Positions 1 through 10,700 of a stretch of 38,044 nucleotides of DNA are shown in pieces. Below the pieces are notes generated by a model that made no database searches, had not been told where the DNA came from, and was given only the letters and a program-made list of their open reading frames with translations. Positions within the stretch are counted from its first letter, which is position 1. Each line of letters starts with the position of its first letter. Origin of the DNA: a virus; IMG/VR virus record IMGVR_UViG_3300020370_000016, positions 1-38,044 of that record; one strand, given 5' to 3'. The position numbers and the translations under genes are program-made.

Positions 1-950
1 TCAAATAATGTGTCAACACTAGCTCTTACATCTTGACAGTCAGCATCTGTGTATCTACCAGCTGAGTTTGAACTGTCATGTGTAATTGTAAGATCAAAAC
101 TCTGTGTCTTACCATGGTCACCTCTTACTACAACCTCGTTGTTAGCAAGAACTAATTTACAAATCTCTCTAGCATGTTCGATACAACGAACTGATTGGAA
201 CTCCTCGTCATCTAGGTGAGGTGTACCAACATAATACTTCGCAGCATCCCATACTTTATTGTTACCACCATGCTGTACGTTGAAAGCAACTGCCTCAACA
301 ATGTCTACGATGTCATCAATACAATCTTGTCCGTTACCTGTAGGAACGTGTAGTGTAGGATCTTCAGCAAGTTCCCAAGCATATGCCTCAGCACCGATAA
401 AGTCTTTGTTAGCGATCAATAGATCGTGAGCATCAACTACCTTATTATTAGCAACTTCAAATCCAAAGTCAGCATTCATTCTACCGACTGCTATGTCAGC
501 AATGAACTGTCTGTTAGCCCATATTAAGTTACGAGCATCAGCATGCTTATTACCTTGACCTGATCCAGCTGCGTCAGGAGTGATTGTAAAGTCTCTAATC
601 TGTGTAAGACCATGACTACCCTGTATAGTAACAGGATCATTTCTCATGATCTGTATAGCAATATCTCTTGCGTGGTTGAATGTCTCTACAGATTCATTCT
701 CTTCACCTACGACATGAGAACCATCAACGTAATACTTAGCACCATCCCATACTTGGTCGTTACCACCGTATGCTAGGTTATATCCCATTGCCTCACAGTA
801 GTCAACAATGTCATCAATACATGCTTGGTTACCAGTAGGAACCTGATATGATGGGTTGTTGGCAAGCATTCTGTCTACTGCTTCCTGAGCAATAAACTGT
901 TTGTTAGCAAGGATTAGTGATGTACCATCAGCAGATCTATCTACAGGAGG
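1..950 (-). repeat. Helical repeat array in the partial C-proximal fibre
   Basis: Two full units (cysteines near 822 and 328) and the start of the next element at the window edge (CQDVRASVDTLF). Blocks such as FIAQEAVDRM, YNLAYGGNDQVWDGAKYYVD and GSHGLTQ correspond to FISREAVDRM, GGNSEVYDAAKYYVD and GDHGETQ in gp7. The array may continue beyond the window. Confidence 0.75.
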
Positions 951-3900
951 TACAGAGTTAGGTGTCTGCCATGGAGCAGGAACTGTTATTGTAACGTCTC
1001 CACTGTCTGTACTCTGACCACTTAAGATAATGGTAGCAGTTCTATGGTCAGCAACATCATCTATGATGTATGAACCATCAGGAGTAGCACCAGAGAATAC
1101 TATACTATATGCGTTCTTACCAAATACACCATGTCCTCTTGGGCAGACTATTGTCATCACATCGCCTGAGCATGTGTATGTACCCTTTCTTGTAAATGTT
1201 GTAGATGTTCCTGCGTTATTTAATTTCTTAACATATGCGTATGATTCAAGAGCAATGTAGTCAAGGTTATTATTGATTGTCTCAGCACCATCTCTTTGCT
1301 TAGACATCTCCTTGAAGTCAGCACCAAACTCAACCTTTTCAAATGCGTAAGGAGAGTTCCTTAATGACATCAAAGCATAGTTTGTAGCAGAACAAACCTG
1401 TTGGTCTCCAGATGGATCGAAGTCTGTAGCAAACTTAGAACATGAACCTCTGACTACAAACTTAAGTGAGTAACCATCAGCACGTTCTATACGATGTGTG
1501 ACGTACTTTCTTCCATTGAAGTCACCAAGGTTATCAAAGATAGCAGCACTACCAGATCTAGTAACACTGTCTGACCCTCTGATTATAAAGAATATTTCAT
1601 TTGTTGATGCGTTATATCTGGCAACACCAGCTCCTAAGTTAGAACTACCACCCAAAATAGTAGCAAAATCACTCTGTGCTTGTGCTAATGTACCAGCTCT
1701 ATATGTCGCAATATGGAATGATTTATTTTGATGCTGACTACCAGTACCACTAAAGTTAATACGAATACCAACACCCTTATCAGCTGGAGGAACATCAGAA
1801 AGACTGATCAACGTTGGCCAGATCGTATTCATCTTAGAAGGATCTGTATTAGCAACCGTGACTGTAAGAGTATTACCTGACTGGGTGTATGTACCGCTAG
1901 CACTGTTACCAAAGTCTAAGGCACTGTATGGTAGACCATACATATGGACTTCTTGTCCTGCCTCATAGTCATGACCAACAAAAGGTATACCTTCTATTGT
2001 TCTAGAAGCAGCGGTTACCTCGAATGAGATACCTCTATATGTTTGCTGTGTTGCTAATGACGTATCAACTTGGTTGATGTCAATAACGTTGAGTGCTTTT
2101 TCAAACCTGTTGTAACCTTTACCTATACCTGTGATAGGAAGGATAACAGGAGCATCAGCACCAGATATATCAATATTGGTAGCATCGGCTTGAGTGTTAC
2201 ATACTTGGAAATAATTGTTATCTACTTTGTAGACATAATATAAACCATTATTTGTGAGACCACCTATATCTCCTGCTTTTGAAGAACGATAGTATACACC
2301 ATTACCAGTGAATAAACCATGCTTAGGGAAATAGAATGTATTGTCTTTTACACTAACTCTACATGTGAATAATGTATGCTCATCTCCTGTACCAGGATCA
2401 CCTAGATCTCTTCTACCAGTTGTTGTCTGTAAGGCAAGTGCGTCGGCAGCTGTGTCATATAATTCAACATGATTGTCATCAATACTACGTATGAAGTATG
2501 ATGTTCCATCTACTAATCCAGATGGAGCAGTACCACCTTCATTCTCTACTTTATATTCTACCTTAAAACCAGTCTTTAATCTGTGTAGAGGAATGGTAAT
2601 CTGATTTGTAGTAGCATCTACGATAGTAGCAGAACTACCATCAAAACGTAATGTTTCTGTCTCAGAGTTAATTACCCACTGATACCTTTGGTGTTTGATA
2701 ACCTCAGTTTCAGGTCTTTGTGATTCTCTATCAGCAACGTCGAGTGAGTCAGATGGTGAAGCACCTGTCTTAACGATGTTAGCGTAGACATCAGCATAGT
2801 ATAATCTTTCAGCGAGCTGGAAGGTTGATTCATCATCATCCATCAGTACCGTGATAGTACCAGATGAGTATGGTGATGCTTGAGGACCTGTAAATGTGAC
2901 AGCTTCAATGATCGCTCTAGCAGAAGATGATCCACCCTCTACAGCATATCCAACAAGTAATGTAGTATTGTCACCCGTATGGTTTTCAAATGTAATAGCA
3001 AAGATGTTTCTACCTTTGTTTTCCAAACCTGGTGAGAACTCAAATGGTTCTAGGTCTGGTTCATACATTAACCTTTGCTTATCGTCAAACACATAAGCAT
3101 ACTTCCATGTAAAGTCAGGAGATCCATTAGCATCTAAGTGGTCTCTGAATACAACACCCGCACAATACGTCTCGTTTGACGCTTTGATCATGTGTCTGTC
3201 CATGTTTAATGGACGTAGGATAACTCTTCTTAAGTTATCTCCAATCAACGAACAGTTGAATGGTAGAGATATTGGGTTGTCTTCTACGTAGTCACCACCT
3301 GAACAGATGATAGAAACGTATTCAGGAGTCTGTGTATCTTGCTGTAAACTATAAGCTATCTGAGCAGCTTTCTTAATTGTACGAACTGGTTTAGCAGCTG
3401 ATCTACCATCGTTAGCATCATCACCAATACCAGCTATAGATGATACGTAAACACGACCACCATTGTCAGCAGTAGCAACGTCATATACAAACTTGGTAGT
3501 AGCAATTCTATTGTTCTGTGTCTGACGAGGAGGGTTGTCAGCAGTAGGATAGTAGATTGTGCCGAAGTCAGCAGCAGTTGGGTCTGTCTCTTCAAAGTTA
3601 ATTAAATTAGGACCTCTAAGGTCTAGTCCCTTAGTAACAAACTCGTTAGTAACGTCTAGGTTTCTAATTTGAGCAGTATCTGAGATGATAGATCTTGTAG
3701 TTCTGATCTGACCTTCTACGTCTAAGTCAAACTCAGGGTTGGTGTTGTTGATACCAACACGAACGTTACCTGTACTACTCTTGGTTATGAATATAGCGTC
3801 TTCTTCGTCAGCACCTGAACCGATACTGAACTCCATCTTATCTGAAGCGTTGATAGTTAATGATCTAACACTTCTATATGATATTGTTGTGGCAGCTTCA

Positions 3901-4163
3901 ATAAAGTTTGTGCCTGTACCTGTGATTGTAAATGTATCTTCGTCTACTACTGTTATTGTATAATTTCCTGCGTCAAAAGTCCTTAATAAGCTGTCAGAAC
4001 CAGGCTTAACATATAAGAGATCGTTACTATTTAATTTGTGAGCAATAGATGTAATAGTAACTATACCATTAGCACGTCCATACGTAGCACTCGTCCACGG
4101 TCCCTGCGGGACTAGACTTGTACCCTCTATTCTCTGTTGCGAAGAACTCTGCCTAAGTGTCAT
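1..4163 (-). CDS. Large tail-fibre-like protein, N-terminal 1387 residues (3' end beyond window)
   Basis: An open frame runs from ATG 4161-4163 to the window edge without a stop. An in-frame TAA two codons before the ATG fixes the start. Reading it directly gives: an N-terminal HxLxxxD..TFTI module (about 40-85); GNVRVGINNTNPEFDLDVEG (about 132-151), typical of phage fibre shafts; a beta-helix from about 238 (GIGDDANDGRSAAKPVRTIK, a DUF1565-like lead); two more HGL-type modules (about 525-655); and, from about 1070 to the edge, the helical repeat also present in the gp7 homologue (EAVDRM, then CIDDIVDYCEAMGYNLAYGG, WDGAKYYVDG and GEENESVETF). It lies 13 bases after the 179-residue gene and probably shares its late promoter. 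The likely role is a distal fibre or baseplate appendage. The presence of a gp7 module suggests shared assembly or exchange. C-terminal domains are not visible. Confidence 0.85.
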   Translation of the reverse strand, partial: MTLRQSSSQQRIEGTSLVPQGPWTSATYGRANGIVTITSIAHKLNSNDLLYVKPGSDSLLRTFDAGNYTITVVDEDTFTITGTGTNFIEAATTISYRSVRSLTINASDKMEFSIGSGADEEDAIFITKSSTGNVRVGINNTNPEFDLDVEGQIRTTRSIISDTAQIRNLDVTNEFVTKGLDLRGPNLINFEETDPTAADFGTIYYPTADNPPRQTQNNRIATTKFVYDVATADNGGRVYVSSIAGIGDDANDGRSAAKPVRTIKKAAQIAYSLQQDTQTPEYVSIICSGGDYVEDNPISLPFNCSLIGDNLRRVILRPLNMDRHMIKASNETYCAGVVFRDHLDANGSPDFTWKYAYVFDDKQRLMYEPDLEPFEFSPGLENKGRNIFAITFENHTGDNTTLLVGYAVEGGSSSARAIIEAVTFTGPQASPYSSGTITVLMDDDESTFQLAERLYYADVYANIVKTGASPSDSLDVADRESQRPETEVIKHQRYQWVINSETETLRFDGSSATIVDATTNQITIPLHRLKTGFKVEYKVENEGGTAPSGLVDGTSYFIRSIDDNHVELYDTAADALALQTTTGRRDLGDPGTGDEHTLFTCRVSVKDNTFYFPKHGLFTGNGVYYRSSKAGDIGGLTNNGLYYVYKVDNNYFQVCNTQADATNIDISGADAPVILPITGIGKGYNRFEKALNVIDINQVDTSLATQQTYRGISFEVTAASRTIEGIPFVGHDYEAGQEVHMYGLPYSALDFGNSASGTYTQSGNTLTVTVANTDPSKMNTIWPTLISLSDVPPADKGVGIRINFSGTGSQHQNKSFHIATYRAGTLAQAQSDFATILGGSSNLGAGVARYNASTNEIFFIIRGSDSVTRSGSAAIFDNLGDFNGRKYVTHRIERADGYSLKFVVRGSCSKFATDFDPSGDQQVCSATNYALMSLRNSPYAFEKVEFGADFKEMSKQRDGAETINNNLDYIALESYAYVKKLNNAGTSTTFTRKGTYTCSGDVMTIVCPRGHGVFGKNAYSIVFSGATPDGSYIIDDVADHRTATIILSGQSTDSGDVTITVPAPWQTPNSVPPVDRSADGTSLILANKQFIAQEAVDRMLANNPSYQVPTGNQACIDDIVDYCEAMGYNLAYGGNDQVWDGAKYYVDGSHVVGEENESVETFNHARDIAIQIMRNDPVTIQGSHGLTQIRDFTITPDAAGSGQGNKHADARNLIWANRQFIADIAVGRMNADFGFEVANNKVVDAHDLLIANKDFIGAEAYAWELAEDPTLHVPTGNGQDCIDDIVDIVEAVAFNVQHGGNNKVWDAAKYYVGTPHLDDEEFQSVRCIEHAREICKLVLANNEVVVRGDHGKTQSFDLTITHDSSNSAGRYTDADCQDVRASVDTLF
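2840..3455 (-). other. Beta-helix region in the partial C-proximal fibre
   Basis: Residues about 237-440 start RVYVSSIAGIGDDANDGRSA, then KPVRTIKKAAQIA and SIICSGGDYVEDNPISLPFN, the DUF1565-like entry of a right-handed beta-helix. A segment YCAGVVFRDHLDANG follows. It is probably a receptor-binding or spike-like element. Confidence 0.65.
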
Positions 4164-4176
4164 CTTTTAAACCAGT

Positions 4177-4716
4177 TTATGCTGTTGATACTTTTGTGAT
4201 ATCAATGATACCAATCCACTTCACTGTTGAAGTAGTCGAAACTGCTTCTACATCAAAACTAAAGAATGCGTTACTTCCTATCTGGAACGCTACAGGAGTC
4301 ACCGTCCATGTCTCTACACCAGGTAGATGCTCATGTATGACATTTTCATACTGTGCTTGGAGCGTAGGAACACCATTGGTGTCCACTGTAATCACTGCAT
4401 CAAATGCTGACGCAAAAACATATATGTTATTATTTACCTCTTGACCAAATACCTTTGCCTTTACAAATGCCACACTGTTGTGACCTAAAGGAGGTGTATT
4501 TGTTGAGGTGTTTGTACTACCATCAAAACTTAAACGAAGTAAGTTGTTAGCTGGATCTGTTGTCCTTTTACTAATGAAAATATCATTAGTTGCATCGGTA
4601 AAATCATCGGCAACCATGTGGATTGCTGAGATGTTCTTCAGTTCGAGGTTAGGATTTAATACCTCTGTCGAACCTACTCCGAACCCGCCTATTGATGAGA
4701 AATTTTTTGTTGCCAT
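4177..4716 (-). CDS. Beta-rich structural protein, probable fibre-associated (179 aa)
   Basis: The protein starts MATKNFSSIGGFGVGSTEV. The C-terminal half (AFVKAKVFGQEVNNNIYVFA, then DAVITVDTNGVPTLQAQYEN and VKWIGIIDITKV) looks like a single beta-sandwich of the kind that ends other fibre proteins here. It carries its own perfect late promoter, GAAGG 13 bases before the ATG, and CTATAC directly before the ATG. It sits between two very large fibre genes, which fits a cap or adaptor between them. I do not recognise a named family and the function is inferred from position only. Confidence 0.82.
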   Translation of the reverse strand: MATKNFSSIGGFGVGSTEVLNPNLELKNISAIHMVADDFTDATNDIFISKRTTDPANNLLRLSFDGSTNTSTNTPPLGHNSVAFVKAKVFGQEVNNNIYVFASAFDAVITVDTNGVPTLQAQYENVIHEHLPGVETWTVTPVAFQIGSNAFFSFDVEAVSTTSTVKWIGIIDITKVSTA

Positions 4717-4717
4717 T

Positions 4718-4723
4718 GTATAG
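4718..4723 (-). promoter_or_regulatory. CTATAC leader hexamer before the 179-aa gene
   Basis: CTATAC lies one base before the ATG. The same hexamer occupies the same place before gp8 and the 112-residue gene, the only other genes directly behind late promoters. Role unknown; possibly a translation or transcript-start element. Confidence 0.5.
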
Positions 4724-4736
4724 GGTTACCTTCGAT

Positions 4737-4744
4737 TATTTATA
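4737..4744 (-). promoter_or_regulatory. T4-type late promoter TATAAATA before the 179-aa gene
   Basis: A perfect TATAAATA lies on the minus strand. As before gp8, it overlaps the stop codon of the gene in front (GTATAAATAA, end of the 2378-residue fibre) and lies exactly 20 bases before the next ATG. It probably drives the 179-residue gene and the last large fibre. Confidence 0.82.
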
Positions 4745-7700
4745 CCTTAACTTTAGTTGTAGTAAAGCGTCCAGTGAAAGTTGTTGAACTGCTAGCCTGT
4801 GTTGATTTATTTAATGATATAGTTACGTCATCAGCGTTCACTGTAACAGAAGCATCCATTAGGTCATTATCAGATGTAATGGAGTTTGTGATGGTGGCAT
4901 GTGCCACTGTTCCTCCTACTCCACATATAGATGTGACCTCAAGCATATGAACTTTACCGTCATTACTCTCAAGAGTAATAAGTGTCTTAGCACCCTTGTA
5001 TTGTGTTTTGACAAATTGTACGATAGATGCTGAAGTTGAGAATGATGTAATTTCGCCACCCTCTACTCTTGCTGAATCTAATTCAACAAATGTAGCAGTA
5101 GAATCTAGAACTGTTAGGTAACTTGTTGCTCCACCCGCATTGTAAGTTCTGTTGACTTTAAGTCCTGCTTCTGCTCCACTAGAATCTAATGACAAGAACT
5201 GCTTGTCACCATTCATGTTAAAGCGAAGTTCGCTTTGTAAAGCACTGATCTTACCATGAGCAACGTCAGCATTACTCAACGTCTCTACAGTGAATGTTAT
5301 GTCAGTACCAGCTCCACCACCAAGTAAACCACCACCGATAGTGATTACTTCCCCTGCCTCATAGTTACTACCACCAGTATTGATAGTGATGGTTGTGATA
5401 GTACCATTGGCATCAGTTGATAGATCAAAGGTAGCACCAGATCCTGCGAACTCAGATACACCCGCTATGCCAGTGAATGATGATGATACATCATATGCGG
5501 CTGCTGTAGCATTGAATGATCCTGAACTAGCACCTAATGTACCGTCGGTAAAGCTAGCAATAGTACCAGAAACTAGCTGATGCTTCAAGAACATTCCACC
5601 AACTATTTCTGTATCCTTGCTTCCTCTAACTTTTAATAGTGATACACCTTTTCTTTGTACATCTATTGTATCTGTTCCTGTCGTACCATTAAGAGTTAGT
5701 ACTCCATTAACATCAATTATCTTAGTAGTCTTAAGAGTAAATCTATCTTTGTCTATTGATAAAGAATTAAATCCTTCGTTATAAAATTCAAATGTATCTT
5801 CGTCAGAACCAGGTGTAACCTCAGTTAATATGTAAGTATCTTGGTCAACGTCACGTACACCACCAAGTGATACGTAATCAATACCATTGTATCCTTCAAA
5901 CTGCGATGTTGTAGTATTATATCTGATACCACCAAGGTAGGTGTCAGCAGCATCTGGTCTATTGTTTGTGTTACCAACTGGAACTATAAGTGTACCAGTA
6001 GTATCACAAAGAATATTTTTAGCAGGACCAGGTTTGAATGCTATACCTGTACCAGCTACATCAACTATAACAACTTGCTGTACAGAGTCAGTTCCTACAA
6101 TAGCAGGATCAAGAGTTACCTGATCACCCGCTTGATAATCTTTACCACCTGTGTTGACTACAACAGATGTGATAGAGCTGCTTACAACTGTAACATCAAC
6201 AGTACCACCAGATCCTTTTCCAGTTCCTGTTGCTGTAATTGCTACGTTTGTAAACGTACCATCAGTAAATGTAGTACCAGATCCAGTTGTGTTTAGTGTA
6301 ACTAACGATCCAAAACTATTTGATACACCCGCAGCAGTATTCTGTAAAACTGCGTCAGTAATCTTTAATCTACCACCTGACTGTAAATAACCTGAAGCTT
6401 CAAGGTCACCTGTACCCATTGCGATATTGAATACAGTATTACCACCATTATCAATCTTAAAGTTTCTACCAACAAGACCTGTAAGAGTTACTCCACCATT
6501 TCCTTTTGGTGTAAGTGTAATATCTACGTCAGCATCAGTACCAATCGCTGATATAGATGCGTCATTATTAATTTGTAAACCTTTAGCAGATGTACCAGTG
6601 ATGATAGTTGCGTTAGCAACGTCAACTCTTAATACAGGACTAGCAGTTGTTGTAGTGTCACCTACTTGGAAATCGTTAGCTAGATTAAATGATGTACCAT
6701 ATACTGCCTTCTCTATACCCGCTATTGCTATACCAAACTCATCAGGATTTTTGTGGAAGAGACCTGTTGTGAGTGAAGTTGCGAAATTTAAACTTGGAGC
6801 AGCTGCTGTACCATCAGCAAGATTTGCTGTTACATTTGTAAGTGCTACGTTACCTACAGTCTGTGTTAGATCACCTTCTAGAGTTAAGTTACCTGTCTGA
6901 GTGGTGTCACCAGTTACAGTCTGGGTACCTGTGATTGATAATGTATCAGCAGCTTCATCACCAAGAGTCATATTACCCTTGACTATTAAGTTACCATCGG
7001 CAGTGATGTTACCAGTTGTTGTTATATGTCCAAACTCACCTTCTACTTGGAAGACTGTTGCTTGCTTACCAATACTTAATGTACCCTCATATAGGGTTGG
7101 GTCTTTAGTACCAGCTACTTTAAATGCGTCAGATATAAGAGCAGAGTCATGTGTAAACTCAAATCTATCAGAACTTGTTACACCACCTACTGTTAACTGG
7201 AATGGGTTACCAGATGTAGAAGGTCCTGACTCGTTACCAGAAACACGTGGTATTAATGTTTGTCCTACGTTATATCCAAAACCACCATCAGAGACAGTTA
7301 CATCTCTAATAAAACCAACTTTAGTAACTGTATACTGGAATCCAGAACCACTACCACCAACATCTCCCTGATCTACAGAAAGAACATCTCCTACAGTATA
7401 AGGTCCTCCATCAAGACTAATATTAGTTACTTCGTTTATGACAAGTGTATTAGCAGTTAACTGCATCGCAAGACCACTTCCAGTCCCACCTACATCAGCT
7501 TGTCTTGCTTGAATTACATTTCCAATACTATAGTTTTCACCTTGTGCGTTACTAAAGACCTGTGTAATCTGTCCACCTTCGACAGTAACGTCTATTGATA
7601 ATCCTGTACCATAACTTCCTGCTGAACCAGAGTTAATAGTAACACTAGCACCCATGTTAGCATGACTAGAACAGATATAATCTGCTGTCTCTCCTGCTAC

Positions 7701-10700
7701 GCCAGGTCTCAATACAACGTCAGTGTATGCTCCTGCTGAACCAGGTGTTCCTACAGAAACTGAAACGATATCAGTAGCTAGAGTTCCACCATCTTCTCTA
7801 CCCATGGTGATTGGGTGTCCTGCGTTAGAGGAATCACTTTGATCGAAACGATAGGTATTACCCTCGATCATTGTGATAGCTGCCTGTGTACTACCGTCTA
7901 TGACATATACATCATCAGGTGGAGGTGTACCAGGATTTGATATTACTGTGACAGTGAATGTCTGTGTTGGGTTATTATAAACACTTACTGAATCATATTG
8001 TCCGTCTGTATATCCACTTCCTGCGTTTGTTACGTTGACTACCCAACCTGGTACTCTAAAGTCAGCACTAGCAGTCTGTGTTGGTTCTGTACCACCACTT
8101 ACGAATGTAAAGTTAACACCTTGATAAAATCCTGCTGTGTAGGCACTACCATTATTTGTTATATTACCAGTCAGTGACTGGATATTAACTGATGTTTGAG
8201 CATCTCCACCAGCTCCACCAATAAGTGTCAATGTAGGAGCAGTGTCGTAACCAACACCAGGACCAGTTATCTCAATACCAGATAGTCTACCGTTTCTCTT
8301 ACTGAAAGCTGGTGCTAGAACAGCATCGGTAATTGGATTACCACCAGTAATTAAGATTGTAGGAGTAAAGTTATAACCCGCACCAACTTCTGTTATATTG
8401 ACAGCACCGATTGGGAAACCGATAGTTGATGTAGCAGCACCGCCACTACCTGTACTATCTCCTGTAGAAGCTGCTATTGAAACAGTTGGAGCAGATGTAT
8501 ATCCACTACCTCTAGAGTTAATAGCAATATTATTAATAGATCTACCACAATATACTTGAAGAGAAGCAGCACTTGCTCCTAAGTCTTCTGAGAACGTAAT
8601 TGAAGGTAAAGAGTTACCATCATATAATGTACCTTGCTCAGTGATTGTAATTCCTGTAACTACACCAGCTGATGCTGTAAGAGTTGCTTCAGCGTTAACA
8701 CCCTTTAATGAATGTGACTCAGCACTGGTAGCATCAGCAGATGGTGATAGAGATATAGCAGAACCACCTTGTGATGTTGCTAGTCCAAAGTTGTCACCCG
8801 ACTTATTAACAACGTAATAGATTGTACCAGAGTTTAATCCGACACTCTCAGATCCTGAGTTATTGTCATAAACAATTCTTAGGTTGTTAGTAAATGGGTT
8901 GTTAGGAAGAGTAAATGTAGTACCAGATATGTCACTGAACGTATCAAATGTAACCTGATTAGGTTCTTCAATAGTGATAGTTGGTGTACCTGTATATCCA
9001 GTTCCACCGTCACTAATGTCAATTCTGTTAATTACACCATACTGTTCTAAAACTGCTGTGGCATCAGGGTTTGTACTACCCGCAGTAAATGAGATATCAG
9101 GAGGTGAAGTGTAAAGTGAACCAGGATTGGTTACAGTAACATTCTTTAGTGAACCATCATTAGTGTCGATAGTACAAGATGCTGTACCATTGACAGCAGG
9201 GTTTGTATCTAATGTTAGCGTTGATGAACCGCCAGTATATCCATCACCTGTATTAGCAACAGTGATTGCTGATAACTTCTCAGTAGAGATGAGAAGGTTC
9301 GTATCGGATAATAGTCCATAAGCGTTAAATCCACCTCTTCGTTGTTGTTGACCGAGGAAGATATCAATAGAACCAGTCTGAGCAGTGTTGAAACTACCTA
9401 CCTTATTTTGGTCAAAGTAAGCGTTCTCGTTAAATATTACCTCACCGTTAAATGTAATGTCTTCGTTACCCGCAGGGTCGATTAGTAGAGCACCACTTGT
9501 AGTAGAGAAAGTGTTACCCGCTAGTCTTATATTACCTGTCTCAATGTATGCAGGATAGATGTTTGTAGTACCAGTGGAGTCAGATAATCCAATACTGGTT
9601 GCTTGCTGTGATGATGATGTTGACTGGAAGTTAACATTACCTGTCTCTTGGTCAACTAAGAATACTTCACCAACTCTGAAGTCACCCTTCTGGTCAGTAG
9701 ATGAGTAGAATACTCTACCACCATTAGTTTCTACAACTTCATTAGCTTGGTTTGCTAGAGATGTATCATTGGTAAAGTCTTTACCCGCACCAATGTACAT
9801 GAAGTTGTGTGCTGATAGAATCAGTTTACAACCATTACCATCAGAAACAGCACCTTTTAAACCATAGATGTTAGCAGATGCTATAGACTTTAGTTCACAA
9901 CCAAAGGCACTATAGTCAACAAGTGAGATACCTGTAGCAGAGTCAAAGTTATTAGAACGAACATCCTTTGGAGAAGGAGTGTCAGCAAATGTTGTTGATT
10001 GATCTGTACCGTTGAAGTGTACTAGAAGAACTGTATCAGTATCTGTACCATACTCTGAAGATGGTGGTGTAAAAGCTGATGTATATCTTGCTGATAAACC
10101 TGTTGAAAGTCTAACCTCGTCAATCTTACCTGTGAAGAAGTTACCACCAGTTGTTCCATAATCAGAACCAATGTTTAATGGTTTGGTCTTACCATAGTTG
10201 TTAGCATCAGTATAACTACCAACTAGAACACCATCAAGGAATAGTCTTGTAGTTAGTGTACTACTGTTAGTGGGGTTATGACGTGCTACAGCAACGTGAT
10301 GCCAAGTATTAAGTGATAAACTACCACCACTAATATGTTCTGTAGTTCCAGAACCATACTTTAATGTACCACCATTCTGATATAGTCTAGGTGCTACGTC
10401 TGTATCTGATCCAGTACGAAAGTCAAATATAGTGCTAGTACCAGTGGTTGATGTAGGATATATCCAAGCCTCAGCACAGAATTTTGCTGTACCAAATCCA
10501 AAATCTTCTAGAGTTTCAATACTAACAAAGTCACCAGTACCATCAAGTTCTAGTGACGCAGTTCCAAACTTCTTGATTGAAGTATCCAGTCTAGCATCAG
10601 CTTGAGGTGTAAGAGTTTTACCTTCCTCTAATGCTGTAGTAAACTGTCCAGTACCTTTTCCTGATAGGTATATGTAAGTCCCATCATTAGATGCGATAGT

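Noticed and set aside
6427-7371. Two adjoining plus-strand open frames of about 157 codons each
   Set aside because: Both are antisense to the large fibre, and their composition follows from its Gly/Thr/Val codons. There is no motif or promoter.
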